A DNA stretch of 64,000 nt. It comes from Nocardioides jiangsuensis (GTDB lineage Bacteria; Actinomycetota; Actinomycetes; Propionibacteriales; Nocardioidaceae). Location: NCBI RefSeq assembly GCF_019679455.1, contig NZ_JAIEZQ010000001.1, positions 248,001 to 312,000 on the forward strand. The letters are read 5' to 3'. The position numbers were made by a program, and so were the translations under genes. Positions 52,801-62,063 of the stretch are shown here, one piece after another (the first letter of the stretch is position 1; each line of letters opens with the position of its first letter). The notes below the pieces were generated by a model. The model was not told the DNA's origin. It made no database searches and was given only the letters and a program-made list of their open reading frames with translations.

Positions 52801-53399
52801 GCGTCCTCGGGCTCTACCAGCCGGGCGGCACGGTCCTGCACCGGGCCCGCGCCGGCACCAAGCTCGGCGTGATGCTCGCCGCCGGTGTCGCGTCGGTCCT
52901 CCTCGACCACTGGTGGCAGGTGCTGGTCGCGCTCGGTGTCGTGCTGGGCGGCTACGCGGTGGCGCGGATCCCCGCCCGGATGGCGGTGCTCCAGGTACGA
53001 CCGCTGGTGTGGATGGTGGGCCTGATCGCGCTCTTCCACGTGCTGTCGGGCAGCTGGGAGCGGGCGTTCGTCGTGACCGGGCTGATCGCGACGCTCGTGC
53101 TGCTCGCGGCGCTGGTCACGATGACCACCCGGACCACGGACATGGTCGATGCGGTGGTGGGCCTCTGCCGGCCGCTGCGCCGGGTCGGCGTCGACCCCGA
53201 ACGCGTCGGCCTGATGCTGGCGCTGGGGATCCGGTCGGTGCCAGTCGTCGTGGGGCTGGCCGAGGAGGTCCGGGACGCGCAACGGGCGCGGGGACTCACC
53301 GCGAGCCCCCGTGCCTTCGCGGTCCCGCTGATCGTCCGCTCGCTCCGGCACGCCGATGCGCTCGGCGACGCCCTCGTCGCGCGCGGCGTCGACGACTGA
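52797..53399 (+). CDS. bioN: biotin ECF transporter transmembrane (T) protein
   Basis: 200 aa, CbiQ/EcfT family, about five membrane helices. Two Ala-Arg-Gly coupling motifs that contact the ATPase: RDAQRARGL and DALVARGVD. Last gene of the operon; the first 22-bp repeat begins 3 bp after its stop. Confidence 0.95.
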   Translation: MSVLGLYQPGGTVLHRARAGTKLGVMLAAGVASVLLDHWWQVLVALGVVLGGYAVARIPARMAVLQVRPLVWMVGLIALFHVLSGSWERAFVVTGLIATLVLLAALVTMTTRTTDMVDAVVGLCRPLRRVGVDPERVGLMLALGIRSVPVVVGLAEEVRDAQRARGLTASPRAFAVPLIVRSLRHADALGDALVARGVDD

Positions 53400-53401
53400 C
53401 C

Positions 53402-53489
53402 CGTTGAGACGTCACTCGTTCGGCGTTGAGGCGTCACTCGTTCGGCGTTGAGAGGTCAGTCGTGAGGGGTTCAGAGGTCAGTCGTTCGG
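53402..53489 (+). repeat. 22-bp tandem repeat array, left (4 units)
   Basis: Four back-to-back 22-bp units (53402, 53424, 53446, 53468), pattern CGTTGAGRSGTCASTCGT plus KMGG, no spacers. The last unit overlaps the stop codon of the acVLRF1 gene (53478-53480). Inverted partner of 54162-54293; the outermost units of both arrays are identical. Confidence 0.9.
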
Positions 53490-54116
53490 GTCGGTGACCT
53501 CGATCGACACCGAGCGGGCGTCGGCGATCGCCTGGTCGAGGACCTGCCGCCGCGGGTCCGGTACGGCGAGCCAGGGTTCGGTGCGCAGCTCGGCGAGACC
53601 ACGCAGCCGCGGGTCGGCGAGTACGGCGTCCACCGCTCCCCTGTCCCCGCCGCAGACGAGCGCCTCGACCTTCCCGAACTCGGTGAGCAGGACGCGATGC
53701 GCATGATCCGCGGCGGCTTCGTAGGCGCTGCGTGCCTGGTTGTCGCGTCGCCGAGCGAACCGCTGCTGGCTCTGACCGCCCGCCTTGGTCCGCCCCTGCA
53801 CGTGCCGCTGCCCGACCTTCGAGACCAGGGGCCTGTCCGCCGTTCCCGCGGCAACGGCGAACCCGCCCTTGCGCACGAGCAGCACGCCCCACCGGACCTC
53901 GGCGTCGGCCGCCCTCCGGAGGTCCTCGGCGGTCGGCGGTCCGTCGTACACCTGGTGGAACGGCAAGGCCGCCTCGGCCCGCGCTCCATCGGGAGCGTGG
54001 GCGACGAGGCGGCCTTCGCGGACCTGCAACTCCGGGGAGCCGTGCCGGGTGGAGAAGTTGTCGAACCACCGGACCAGCCGGGCAGGGGGCACGAGCACCG
54101 TCCGGGTCGGGGTCAT
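53478..54116 (-). CDS. acVLRF1-type peptidyl-tRNA hydrolase / release factor
   Basis: 212 aa, actinobacterial VLRF1-like release factor. The catalytic loop GGQSQQRFARRRDNQA (near residue 115) parallels the GxGxSQQRF motif of eukaryotic Vms1/ANKZF1, which frees nascent chains from stalled ribosomes. N-terminal RWFDNFSTRHG and C-terminal strands match the family. It is the only gene between the two inverted 22-bp arrays. Confidence 0.88.
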   Translation of the reverse strand: MTPTRTVLVPPARLVRWFDNFSTRHGSPELQVREGRLVAHAPDGARAEAALPFHQVYDGPPTAEDLRRAADAEVRWGVLLVRKGGFAVAAGTADRPLVSKVGQRHVQGRTKAGGQSQQRFARRRDNQARSAYEAAADHAHRVLLTEFGKVEALVCGGDRGAVDAVLADPRLRGLAELRTEPWLAVPDPRRQVLDQAIADARSVSIEVTDPND

Positions 54117-54161
54117 GGGTCCAACCTAGTGCCGGTACGGCGGCCAGCCGGCCGCCGCGCG

Positions 54162-54293
54162 CCGAACGACTGACCCCTCAACCCCTCACGACTGACGCTT
54201 CAACGCCTCACGACTGACCTCTCAACGCCTCACGACTGACCTCTCAACCCCTCACGACTGACCTCTCGACGCCGAACGAGTGACGTCTCAACG
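54162..54293 (-). repeat. 22-bp tandem repeat array, right (6 units, inverted)
   Basis: Six exact 22-bp units (54162, 54184, 54206, 54228, 54250, 54272), reverse complement of the left array. Two end types alternate: …TCGTTCGG and …TCGTGAGG. The outermost unit (54272-54293) is a perfect inverted copy of 53402-53423. Lies upstream of acVLRF1 and just after the sufT stop. Confidence 0.9.
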
Positions 54294-54316
54294 AGGGAGC
54301 CCGGGAGGGCAGGGGG

Positions 54317-54679
54317 TCAGACGTTGAAGCCGAGGGCGCGGAGCATCTCGCGGCCGTCGTCGGTGATCTTGTCCGGGCCCCACGGCGGCATCCACACCCA
54401 GTTGATGTTCACGTCGTTGACCAGGCCCTCGAGCGCGGCGTTGGTCTGGTCGGTGATCACGTCGGTCAGCGGGCACGCCGCGGACGTCAGGGTCATGTCG
54501 AGCACCACGTTGTTGCCGTCGTCGAGGTGCACGTCGTACACCAGGCCGAGGTCGACGACGTTGATCCCGAGCTCGGGGTCGACGACGTCCTTCATCGCCT
54601 CGGTCACGTCGTCCTTGGTGACGGCGGAGGTGCCCCCGGTGAGGTCCACCTCGGGGAGGTCGGTCTGGGCGTCGGTCAT
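54317..54679 (-). CDS. sufT: SufT-type metal-sulfur assembly factor (DUF59)
   Basis: 120 aa, MIP18/PaaD-like domain. VVDPELGINVVDLGLVYDV, MTLTSAACPLTDVI with the conserved Cys, WMPPWGPDKI. Helps Fe-S maturation. ATG at 54679 with GGAG upstream, 4-bp overlap with sufU. Last gene of the suf operon. Confidence 0.93.
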   Translation of the reverse strand: MTDAQTDLPEVDLTGGTSAVTKDDVTEAMKDVVDPELGINVVDLGLVYDVHLDDGNNVVLDMTLTSAACPLTDVITDQTNAALEGLVNDVNINWVWMPPWGPDKITDDGREMLRALGFNV

Positions 54680-55185
54680 CGTTGCTCCTTCGTTTCTGCG
54701 TCGGCGGTGGCCCGGTCCGTGCGGAGGGCCTCGGCGCCGAGCACCTGCGATGTCGCGTCCTTCCACGCCATCCATGACAGTAGCGCGCACTTCACCCGGG
54801 CCGGGAACTTCGCGACCCCGGCGAAGGCGATCGCGTCCTCGAGCACCTCCTCGTCGGGCTCGACGGTCCCCCGGCCCTGCATCAGGGTGAGGAACTCCTC
54901 GTGCACCGCGAGCGCCTCCGGGACGGTCTTCCCGATCACCAGGTCGGTCATCACCGACGTCGCGGCCTGGCTGATCGAGCATCCCTCGGCGTCGTACGAG
55001 ACGTCCGCGACGACGGGCTCGCCGCCGTCGCGGGAGAGGTGGACCCGCATGGTGATCTCGTCACCGCACGTCGGGTTCACGTGGTGCACCTCGGCCTCGT
55101 ACGGCTCCCGCAGGCCCTGGTGGTGCGGGTTCTTGTAGTGGTCGAGGATGATCTCCTGGTACAGCGAGTCAAGATCCATCGTCAC
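54676..55185 (-). CDS. sufU: Fe-S assembly sulfur-transfer protein SufU
   Basis: 169 aa. Zn-binding and acceptor Cys residues in NPTCGDE, AEGCSIS and VKCALLSW. Receives persulfide from SufS. Overlaps sufS and sufT by 4 bp on either side. Confidence 0.94.
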   Translation of the reverse strand: MTMDLDSLYQEIILDHYKNPHHQGLREPYEAEVHHVNPTCGDEITMRVHLSRDGGEPVVADVSYDAEGCSISQAATSVMTDLVIGKTVPEALAVHEEFLTLMQGRGTVEPDEEVLEDAIAFAGVAKFPARVKCALLSWMAWKDATSQVLGAEALRTDRATADAETKEQR

Positions 55186-56474
55186 CCCACCCTGAAGTAC
55201 TTCTTGGTGTACTCCAGGCCGTCGACGAGCGCGTCGATCTCGGCCGGAGTCGTGTACAGGTACGACGACGCGCGGGTCGAGCTCTGCACGCCGAACCGCT
55301 TGTGCGCCGGCTTGGCGCAGTGGTGCCCGGCGCGGACGGCGATGCCGCGCGAGTCGAGCACCTGGCTCACGTCATGCGGGTGCACGCCCTCGATCTCGAA
55401 GGAGATCGCCCCGCCGCGCTGGTGCGCAGTGGTCGGGCCCATCACCGTCAGGCCCTTCACCGTGGCCAGGCCCTCGAGGGCGTAGCCGGTGATCGCCTCC
55501 TCGTGGCGCTGCACGTTCTCCATGCCGAGCGCGGACAGATAGTCCACCGCCGCCCCGAGCCCGACCGCCTCGACGATCGGCGGGGTGCCGGCCTCGAACC
55601 GGTGCGGGATGTCGGCGTACGTCGACCGCTCCATCGTCACGGTCGCGATCATCTCGCCGCCGCCGAGGAACGGCGGGAGCTGCGCGAAGATCTCGCGGCG
55701 TCCCCACAGCACGCCGATGCCCGTGGGGCCGACGACCTTGTGGCCGGTGAACGCGAGGAAGTCCGCGCCCGAGGCGACCACGTCGACCGGCATCTGCGGC
55801 GCGGCCTGGGAGGCGTCCACGACGACGACCGCGCCGACCTCGTGCGCCCGGCGGGCGATCTCGGCGACCGGGTTGACCGTGCCGAGCATGTTCGACACCC
55901 AGGTCAGCGCGACCACCTTGGTGCGCTCGGTGATCAGCTCGTCGATCTTGGACAGGTCGAGCCGGCCCTCGTCGGTGAGCCCGAACCAGCGCAGGGTCGC
56001 GCCCTTGCGCTCGGTGAGCAGCTGCCACGGCACGATGTTCGAGTGGTGCTCCATCTCGGTGATGACGACCTCGTCGCCCTCCCCGATCTCGAGCGGCCCG
56101 CGGGCCCACGCCAGGGTGTTCGCCACCAGGTTGAGCGCCTCGGAGGCGTTCTTGGTGAAGACGACCTCGTCGCGGGACGGGGCGTTGAGGAACGCGGCGA
56201 CCTTGTCGCGGGCGGCCTCGAACGCGGCGGACGACTCGGCACCGAGCTGGTGCATCGCGCGCGCCACGTTGGAGTTGTGGCGCTCTAGGTGGTCGACCAT
56301 CGCGTCGATCACGACCTGCGGCTTCTGCGAGGTGTTCGCGCTGTCGAGGTAGACCAGCGGGAACCCGTCGGCGAGCGTGCGGGTGAGGATCGGGAAGTCG
56401 GCCCGGATGAGGTCGAGCCCGTCCAGCAGGCCAGGCAGTGCCTGGCCCGCTGCGACGGCGCCGGGAGCAGTCAT
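55182..56474 (-). CDS. sufS: cysteine desulfurase
   Basis: 430 aa, PLP enzyme giving persulfide sulfur from cysteine. FTKNASEALNLVA, EMEHHSNIVPW, PLP Lys in AFTGHKVVGPTG, active Cys in RAGHHCAKPAH. Group II type with SufU partner next door. Shares one base with the sufC stop. Confidence 0.95.
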   Translation of the reverse strand: MTAPGAVAAGQALPGLLDGLDLIRADFPILTRTLADGFPLVYLDSANTSQKPQVVIDAMVDHLERHNSNVARAMHQLGAESSAAFEAARDKVAAFLNAPSRDEVVFTKNASEALNLVANTLAWARGPLEIGEGDEVVITEMEHHSNIVPWQLLTERKGATLRWFGLTDEGRLDLSKIDELITERTKVVALTWVSNMLGTVNPVAEIARRAHEVGAVVVVDASQAAPQMPVDVVASGADFLAFTGHKVVGPTGIGVLWGRREIFAQLPPFLGGGEMIATVTMERSTYADIPHRFEAGTPPIVEAVGLGAAVDYLSALGMENVQRHEEAITGYALEGLATVKGLTVMGPTTAHQRGGAISFEIEGVHPHDVSQVLDSRGIAVRAGHHCAKPAHKRFGVQSSTRASSYLYTTPAEIDALVDGLEYTKKYFRVG

Positions 56475-57238
56475 CAGGCCGATGCGCCCGCGTTGACGTA
56501 CTTGTCGTAGCCCTCGGCCTCGAGCTGGTCGGCCAGCTCCGGGCCGCCCTCCTCGGCGATCCGGCCGTCGACGAAGACGTGCACGAAGTCGGGCTTGATG
56601 TAGCGCAGGATGCGCGTGTAGTGGGTGATCAGCAGCACGCCGCGGTCACCCTGCTCGCGGAACCGGTTCACGCCCTCGGAGACGATCTTGAGCGCGTCGA
56701 TGTCGAGGCCGGAGTCGGTCTCGTCGAGCACCGCGACCTTGGGGTTGAGCAGCTCGAGCTGGACGATCTCGTGGCGCTTCTTCTCGCCGCCGGAGAAGCC
56801 CTCGTTGACCGAGCGCTGCGCCATCGTGGTGTCCATCTTGACGCGCTCCATGGCGCCGTTGACGTCCTTGATCCAGGTGCGCAGCTTGGGAGCCTCGCCG
56901 TCGATCGCGGTCTTCGCGGTGCGCAGGAAGTTGGCGACGGAGACGCCGGGGACCTCGACCGGGTACTGCATGGCGAGGAAGAGGCCGGCGCGGGCGCGCT
57001 CGTCGACCGACATCGCGAGGACGTCGTCACCGTCGAGGGTCACGCTGCCGCTGGTGATGGTGTACTTCGGGTGGCCGGCGATGGAGTACGCGAGCGTCGA
57101 CTTGCCGGAGCCGTTGGGCCCCATGATCGCGTGGGTCTCGCCCTCGTTGATGGTGAGGTCGACGCCCTTGAGGATCTCCTTGGGGCCGTGCTCCGTGTCG
57201 ACACTGACGTGCAGGTCGCGGATTACCAGGGTGGCCAT
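56474..57238 (-). CDS. sufC: Fe-S assembly ATPase SufC
   Basis: 254 aa, cytosolic ABC ATPase of the SufBCD scaffold. GPNGSGKSTLAYSIAG, FSGGEKKRHEIVQLEL, VAVLDETDSGLDIDAL, ITHYTRIL. Confidence 0.95.
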   Translation of the reverse strand: MATLVIRDLHVSVDTEHGPKEILKGVDLTINEGETHAIMGPNGSGKSTLAYSIAGHPKYTITSGSVTLDGDDVLAMSVDERARAGLFLAMQYPVEVPGVSVANFLRTAKTAIDGEAPKLRTWIKDVNGAMERVKMDTTMAQRSVNEGFSGGEKKRHEIVQLELLNPKVAVLDETDSGLDIDALKIVSEGVNRFREQGDRGVLLITHYTRILRYIKPDFVHVFVDGRIAEEGGPELADQLEAEGYDKYVNAGASA

Positions 57239-57277
57239 TCGTTTTCTCCGTATCAGCTTCTCGTGTGAAGTTCGTTG

Positions 57278-57604
57278 TCAGGCGTCGTTGAGGACGGTGT
57301 GTACGTCGACCAGCACGTCGTCGCCCTGCACCGTCACGGGGTAGACCGCGACGGGCTCGGTCGCGGGCAGGCCGGTCGGCTTGCCGGTGCGGAGGTCGAA
57401 CCGCGAGCCGTGCAGCCAGCACTCGATCTCGCAGCCCTCCACGTCGCCCTCGGACAGGGCGATCGCGGCGTGCGAGCACTCGTCGCGGATCGCGTACCAG
57501 CTGTCGCCGTCGCGGACGACCGCCACGTCGACACCGTCGACCTCGACCGCGAGCGCGGCCCCGGGTGCCACGTCGCCGACTCCGCAGGCGCGGACGTTGC
57601 TCAT
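57278..57604 (-). CDS. Rieske-type ferredoxin of suf operon
   Basis: 108 aa. [2Fe-2S] ligands in CSHAAIALS and CWLHGSRFD (C-x-H … C-x2-H). Labelled non-heme iron oxygenase ferredoxin subunit in related genomes, and regularly found between sufD and sufC in actinobacteria; perhaps an electron donor for cluster assembly (inference). ATGA overlap with sufD. Confidence 0.93.
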   Translation of the reverse strand: MSNVRACGVGDVAPGAALAVEVDGVDVAVVRDGDSWYAIRDECSHAAIALSEGDVEGCEIECWLHGSRFDLRTGKPTGLPATEPVAVYPVTVQGDDVLVDVHTVLNDA

Positions 57605-58791
57605 GCCGTCACCACCGAGGAGGGGTTGGCCCCCACGTTCTTCTCCAGCTCGGCCTCGACCGTGGCGAGCAGGCGCTCCTCCAGGGCCGGGACGCCGATC
57701 TTGCGGATGATGTCGGCGAAGAACCCGTGCACCACGAGGCGGCGCGCCTCGTCCTCGGCGATGCCGCGCGACTGCAGGTAGAACAGCTGCTGGTCGTCGA
57801 ACCTTCCCGTGGTCGAGGCGTGGCCGGCGCCCTCGATCTCGCCGGTCTCGATCTCGAGGTTCGGCACCGAGTCGGCGCGGCAGCCGTCGGTCAGCACGAG
57901 GTTCCGGTTCGACTCGTAGGTCTCGATGCCCTCGGCGGCCTTGCGGATCAGCACGTCGCCGATCCACACGGCGTGCGCGCCCTGGCCCTGCAGCGCGCCC
58001 TTGTAGTCGACGTTGCTGCGCGTCTTCGGCGCGTTGTGGTCGACGAACAGCCGGTGCTCGAGGTGCTGCCCGGCGTCGGCGAAGTACAGGCCGAGGAGCT
58101 CGGCCTCGCCGCCGGGCCCGTCGTACACGACCTCGGTGTTGAGGCGCACCAGACCGCCGAAGCTGATCGCGGAGTGCCGCACCGAGGCGTCGCGGCCGAC
58201 CCGGATCGCGTCGCGACCCAGGTGGACGGCGTCGTCGTCCCAGTCCTGGATGGTGACCGCGGTGACCTGGGCGCCGTCGCCGATGAGGAACGAGGTGGTC
58301 GCGGCGTAGCGCGCGGCACCGGTGTGCTCGAGGACCACCGCGGCCTTGGCGTGGTTGCCCACGCGGACCACGAGGTGGCCCCACACCAGGTCCTCGGGCG
58401 TCGAGCCGTGCAGCGTCACCACGATCGGCTCGGCGAGCTCGAGCTCGGCGGGCACGTCGAGCAGCATCGCGCCGCCGGCGTTGGCCACGGCCAGCGCCGA
58501 GGGGCGGTCGGCCGGCTTCATCTCGCCGAGCCCACGGGCCTCCTCCGCGCTGATCTCGCGCAGCGTCACGCCCTCGGGCAGCTCGGTCTTCCACGTGAGG
58601 CGGGCGTCGGACGCCTCCCCCTCGAGGATGCCGCCGAGCCGCTTGAGCGGCGTGAAGCGCCAGATCTCCTCACGACCCGTGGGGACCGGGTGGTCCGCGA
58701 GGTCGTAGGACGGGGTCGGGTGGAGGTGGCTCGCGACCTTGTCGCTCGTCTCGATGGCGCTCGAGACGTTCGGTGCTTCGGTGACTGTCAC
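57601..58791 (-). CDS. sufD: Fe-S assembly scaffold SufD
   Basis: 396 aa, SufB/SufD beta-helix family. C-terminal core with FVDHNAPKTRSNVDYKGALQ (split in the protein by no gap), GHASTTGRFDDQQLFYLQSRG and EARRLVVHGFFADI. 73 bp after sufB. Confidence 0.94.
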   Translation of the reverse strand: MTVTEAPNVSSAIETSDKVASHLHPTPSYDLADHPVPTGREEIWRFTPLKRLGGILEGEASDARLTWKTELPEGVTLREISAEEARGLGEMKPADRPSALAVANAGGAMLLDVPAELELAEPIVVTLHGSTPEDLVWGHLVVRVGNHAKAAVVLEHTGAARYAATTSFLIGDGAQVTAVTIQDWDDDAVHLGRDAIRVGRDASVRHSAISFGGLVRLNTEVVYDGPGGEAELLGLYFADAGQHLEHRLFVDHNAPKTRSNVDYKGALQGQGAHAVWIGDVLIRKAAEGIETYESNRNLVLTDGCRADSVPNLEIETGEIEGAGHASTTGRFDDQQLFYLQSRGIAEDEARRLVVHGFFADIIRKIGVPALEERLLATVEAELEKNVGANPSSVVTA

Positions 58792-58864
58792 AGTTATCGC
58801 TTTCTCACGGTGGGGGTGGTGGGGCGGGCAGGCGCGGAGGCGGAACCGCCGCGCGAGACGTCCG

Positions 58865-60283
58865 TCAGCCCACGGCCCCTTCCATCTGCAGCTCGATGAG
58901 CCGGTTCAGCTCCAGGGCGTACTCCATCGGGAGCTCCTTGGCGATCGGCTCGACGAAGCCGCGCACGATCATCGCCATCGCCTCGTCCTCCTCCATGCCG
59001 CGGCTCATCAGGTAGAAGAGCTGGTCGTCGCTGACCTTGGACACGGTCGCCTCGTGCGCCATGGACACGTCGTCCTCGCGCACGTCGACGTACGGGTAGG
59101 TGTCGGAGCGGCTGATCTGGTCGACCAGCAGCGCGTCGCACTTCACGATGCTCTGCGAGTGCTCGGCACCCTCGTTGACCTGGATCAGCCCGCGGTACGA
59201 CGTCCGCCCGCCGCCGCGCGCGACGGACTTGGAGATGATCGAGCTCGAGGTGTTCGGGGCGGCGTGCACCATCTTGGCGCCGGCGTCCTGGTGCTGGCCC
59301 TCACCCGCGAAGGCGATCGACAGGGTCTCGCCCTTGGCGTGCTCGCCCATCAGGTAGACCGCGGGGTACTTCATGGTGACCTTGGAGCCGATGTTGCCGT
59401 CGACCCACTCCATGGTGGCGCCGGCCTCGCAGGTGGCCCGCTTGGTGACCAGGTTGTACACGTTGTTCGACCAGTTCTGGATCGTCGTGTAGCGGCAGCG
59501 GCCGCCCTTCTTCACGATGATCTCGACGACCGCGGAGTGCAGCGAGTCCGAGCTGTAGATCGGCGCGGTGCAGCCCTCGACGTAGTGCACGTAGGCGTCC
59601 TCGTCGACGATGATCAGGGTCCGCTCGAACTGGCCCATGTTCTCGGTGTTGATCCGGAAGTAGGCCTGCAGCGGGATGTCGACGTGGACACCCTTCGGCA
59701 CGTAGATGAACGAGCCGCCCGACCAGACCGCGGTGTTCAGCGCGGCGAACTTGTTGTCGCCGACCGGGATCACCGTGCCGAAGTACTCCTGGAAGATCTC
59801 CGGGTGCTCCTTGAGCGCGGTGTCGGTGTCGAGGAACAGGACGCCCTGCTCCTCGAGGTCCTCGCGGATCTTGTGGTAGACGACCTCGGACTCGTACTGG
59901 GCCGCGACGCCGGCGACGAGGCGCTGCTTCTCCGCCTCGGGGATGCCGAGCCTGTCATAGGTGTTCTTGATGTCCTCGGGCAGGTCCTCCCAGCTGGTGG
60001 CCTGCTTCTCGGTGGACCGGACGAAGTACTTGATGTTGTCGAAGTCGATCCCGCCGAGCTCCGCGCCCCAGGTGGGCATGGGCTTGCGCCCGAAGAGCTT
60101 GAGGCCCTTCATCCGCAGGTCGAGCATCCACTGTGGCTCGTCCTTGCGGGAGGAGATGTCGCGGACGACGTCCTCGCTCAGCCCGCGCTTCGCGGTGGCG
60201 CCGGCGGTGTCGGCGTCGGCCCAGCCGAACTCGTAGCGACCGATGCCTTCCAGCTCGGGGTTGCGCTGGTCGATGGTGGTCAT
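58865..60283 (-). CDS. sufB: Fe-S assembly scaffold SufB
   Basis: 472 aa, cluster-building scaffold subunit. [39 protein letters not shown] and [20 protein letters not shown]. No intein, unlike many mycobacterial SufB. Start ATG at 60283 overlaps the sufR stop; the longer frame to 61075 is a shadow. Confidence 0.96.
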   Translation of the reverse strand: MTTIDQRNPELEGIGRYEFGWADADTAGATAKRGLSEDVVRDISSRKDEPQWMLDLRMKGLKLFGRKPMPTWGAELGGIDFDNIKYFVRSTEKQATSWEDLPEDIKNTYDRLGIPEAEKQRLVAGVAAQYESEVVYHKIREDLEEQGVLFLDTDTALKEHPEIFQEYFGTVIPVGDNKFAALNTAVWSGGSFIYVPKGVHVDIPLQAYFRINTENMGQFERTLIIVDEDAYVHYVEGCTAPIYSSDSLHSAVVEIIVKKGGRCRYTTIQNWSNNVYNLVTKRATCEAGATMEWVDGNIGSKVTMKYPAVYLMGEHAKGETLSIAFAGEGQHQDAGAKMVHAAPNTSSSIISKSVARGGGRTSYRGLIQVNEGAEHSQSIVKCDALLVDQISRSDTYPYVDVREDDVSMAHEATVSKVSDDQLFYLMSRGMEEDEAMAMIVRGFVEPIAKELPMEYALELNRLIELQMEGAVG

Positions 60284-60987
60284 GGAGTCAACCTCTCGTG
60301 TGAGGACACAGATCTCGTGGGTGCTGTCGTGGTCGTGGTCGGGATGCAGGTGGTGCAGACCCCGTCGCCGTGGGCGATGGTGGCCAGCCGCTGGACGTGG
60401 CGTCCGAGCAGCTTGCTGATCACCTCGGTCTCCGCCTCGCACAGCTGCGGGAACTCGTGCGCGACGTGCGCGACCGGGCAGTGCTGCTGGCACAGCTGGG
60501 GCCCGACCGGACCCTGCCGGACGGAGGCGGCGTACCCGTCCTGGGTGAGGGCCCGGGCGAGCGCCTCCGCGGGGCTCGTCCCGGGGTCCGCGGCGAGGAT
60601 CTCCGCGTAGTGCGTCTCGAGGTCGGCGACCCGGCGCCGGGCGAACTGCATGACCGCCTCGTCCCCCCCGGTCTCGGCGAGGAAGCGCAGCGCCTGGACC
60701 GCGAGGTCGTCGTACTGCTGGTCGAAGCGGTCGCGCCCGGTGTCGGTGAGCGCGAAGGCCTTGGCCGGACGGCCCCGGCCGCGGGTGCCGTACACCCGGG
60801 GCTCGCGGGCCTCGACCGACCCGTCGTCCATCAGGTGGTCGAGGTGCCGGCGCACGGCGGCAGGGGTGAGCGCGAGGCGCTCCGCGAGAGCGGCCGCGGT
60901 GCTGGGACCGTTCTCGAGGATCGACCTCGCCACTCGCTCGCGCGTGGGGGCGTCGCCCACCACACTCACCTGGCCGTCGAATTCCAC
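60280..60987 (-). CDS. sufR: Fe-S-sensing repressor SufR
   Basis: 235 aa. Winged-helix N-terminus ([33 protein letters not shown]), C-terminal cluster-binding Cys in [11 protein letters not shown] and PQLCEAE, with a further GVCTTC. Represses the suf operon when its own cluster is intact. GTG at 60987. First gene of the operon, with a palindrome upstream. Confidence 0.92.
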   Translation of the reverse strand: MEFDGQVSVVGDAPTRERVARSILENGPSTAAALAERLALTPAAVRRHLDHLMDDGSVEAREPRVYGTRGRGRPAKAFALTDTGRDRFDQQYDDLAVQALRFLAETGGDEAVMQFARRRVADLETHYAEILAADPGTSPAEALARALTQDGYAASVRQGPVGPQLCQQHCPVAHVAHEFPQLCEAETEVISKLLGRHVQRLATIAHGDGVCTTCIPTTTTTAPTRSVSSHERLTP

Positions 60988-61002
60988 AACACCAGTGTGC
61001 CT

Positions 61003-61033
61003 TTAATGCGGGGGCGCATTCAAATAAGGTCAA
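61003..61033 (-). promoter_or_regulatory. sufR promoter and candidate SufR operator
   Basis: AATGCG-GGGG-CGCATT (61005-61020), near-symmetrical to TTT…AAA on both sides. On the minus strand TTGACC (61033-61028) is a -35 box and the palindrome covers the -10 region 17 nt later, ideal for autorepression. Confidence 0.6.
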
Positions 61034-61115
61034 CCTAACCTCGACCGGACACCGGTCCTCCCTGGCGAGCGGCACGGTACGCCCGCCCGCCCGGAGTGCC
61101 CACCGGGGCGCTCTC

Positions 61116-61121
61116 TAGAAT
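61116..61121 (+). promoter_or_regulatory. leaderless -10 box
   Basis: TAGAAT, 6 nt before GTG 61128. Confidence 0.55.
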
Positions 61122-61127
61122 CGTCGG

Positions 61128-62063
61128 GTGCCCACCTCCCCCGCCGTCATGGTCGAGAACCTCGTCATGAGGTACGGCGACAAGGTGGCCGTCGACGGGT
61201 TGAGCCTGAGCGTCGAGCGCGACAGCATCACCGCGGTCCTCGGGCCCAACGGCGCCGGCAAGACCACCACGCTGGAGACCTGCGAGGGCTACCGCGCCCC
61301 GCAGCAGGGCACGGTGCGCGTCCTGGGGCTCGACCCGCGGGCCGACCGGCGGGCCCTGCTCCCCCGGATCGGCGTTATGCTCCAGGACGGCGGCGCCTGG
61401 TCCGGCGTCCGGGCGGTGGAGATGCTCCGCCACGTCGCCTCGCTGCACGCCCACCCGCTCGACGTCGGGATGCTCGTGGAGCGGCTCGGTCTCGGCGAGT
61501 GCGGGCGGACGCCGTACCGGCGGCTCTCCGGCGGCCAGCAGCAGCGGCTGTCCCTGGCGATGGCCGTGGTCGGGCGCCCGGAGCTGGTCTTCGTCGACGA
61601 GCCGACCGCGGGGATGGACCCGCAGGCGCGCCGGACGACGTGGGCGCTGCTGGAGGAGCTGCGCGCCGACGGGGTCACCATCGTGCTCACCACCCACTAC
61701 ATGGACGAGGCCGAGCAGCTCGCCGACCAGGTCCACGTGATCGACCACGGCCGGCTGATCGCCTCGGGGAGCCCGTTCCAGCTCACCCGAGGCACCGGCA
61801 ACAGCACGATCCGGCTGGTGGTGACCGAGCCGTTCCCGCCGGGCGCCCCCGACTCGCTCCAGGCCGCGCTCGGGCCGGACACCGAGGTCCGGCCCGTCAA
61901 CGAGCAGAGCCTGATGATCAGCGGCCCCGCCGACGCCTCCACCCTGGCCACCGTGTCCGCGTGGTGCCAGCAGCACGGCGTCCTGCCGGAGTCGCTCACC
62001 CTCGGCCAGCGCACCCTGGAGGACGTCTTCCTCCAGCTCACCGGGCGGGAGCTCGCCACATGA
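61128..62063 (+). CDS. ABC transporter ATP-binding protein
   Basis: 311 aa. GPNGAGKTTTLETCEGY, LSGGQQQRLSLAMAVV, VFVDEPTAGMDPQAR, TTHYMDEAEQ, then a C-terminal regulatory domain. DrrA/CcmA-like exporter ATPase, coupled (ATGA) to the following permease. Upstream of ctaA, so possibly linked to heme or oxidase assembly (inference). Confidence 0.93.
   Translation: MPTSPAVMVENLVMRYGDKVAVDGLSLSVERDSITAVLGPNGAGKTTTLETCEGYRAPQQGTVRVLGLDPRADRRALLPRIGVMLQDGGAWSGVRAVEMLRHVASLHAHPLDVGMLVERLGLGECGRTPYRRLSGGQQQRLSLAMAVVGRPELVFVDEPTAGMDPQARRTTWALLEELRADGVTIVLTTHYMDEAEQLADQVHVIDHGRLIASGSPFQLTRGTGNSTIRLVVTEPFPPGAPDSLQAALGPDTEVRPVNEQSLMISGPADASTLATVSAWCQQHGVLPESLTLGQRTLEDVFLQLTGRELAT

Noticed and set aside
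53402-54293. CRISPR array
   Set aside because: The 22-bp units are contiguous with no unique spacers, occur in two inverted blocks, and no cas gene is present.
58865-61075. SufB with a 260-residue N-terminal extension
   Set aside because: The extension is an out-of-frame shadow of sufR; family length and the ATGA junction fix the start at 60283.
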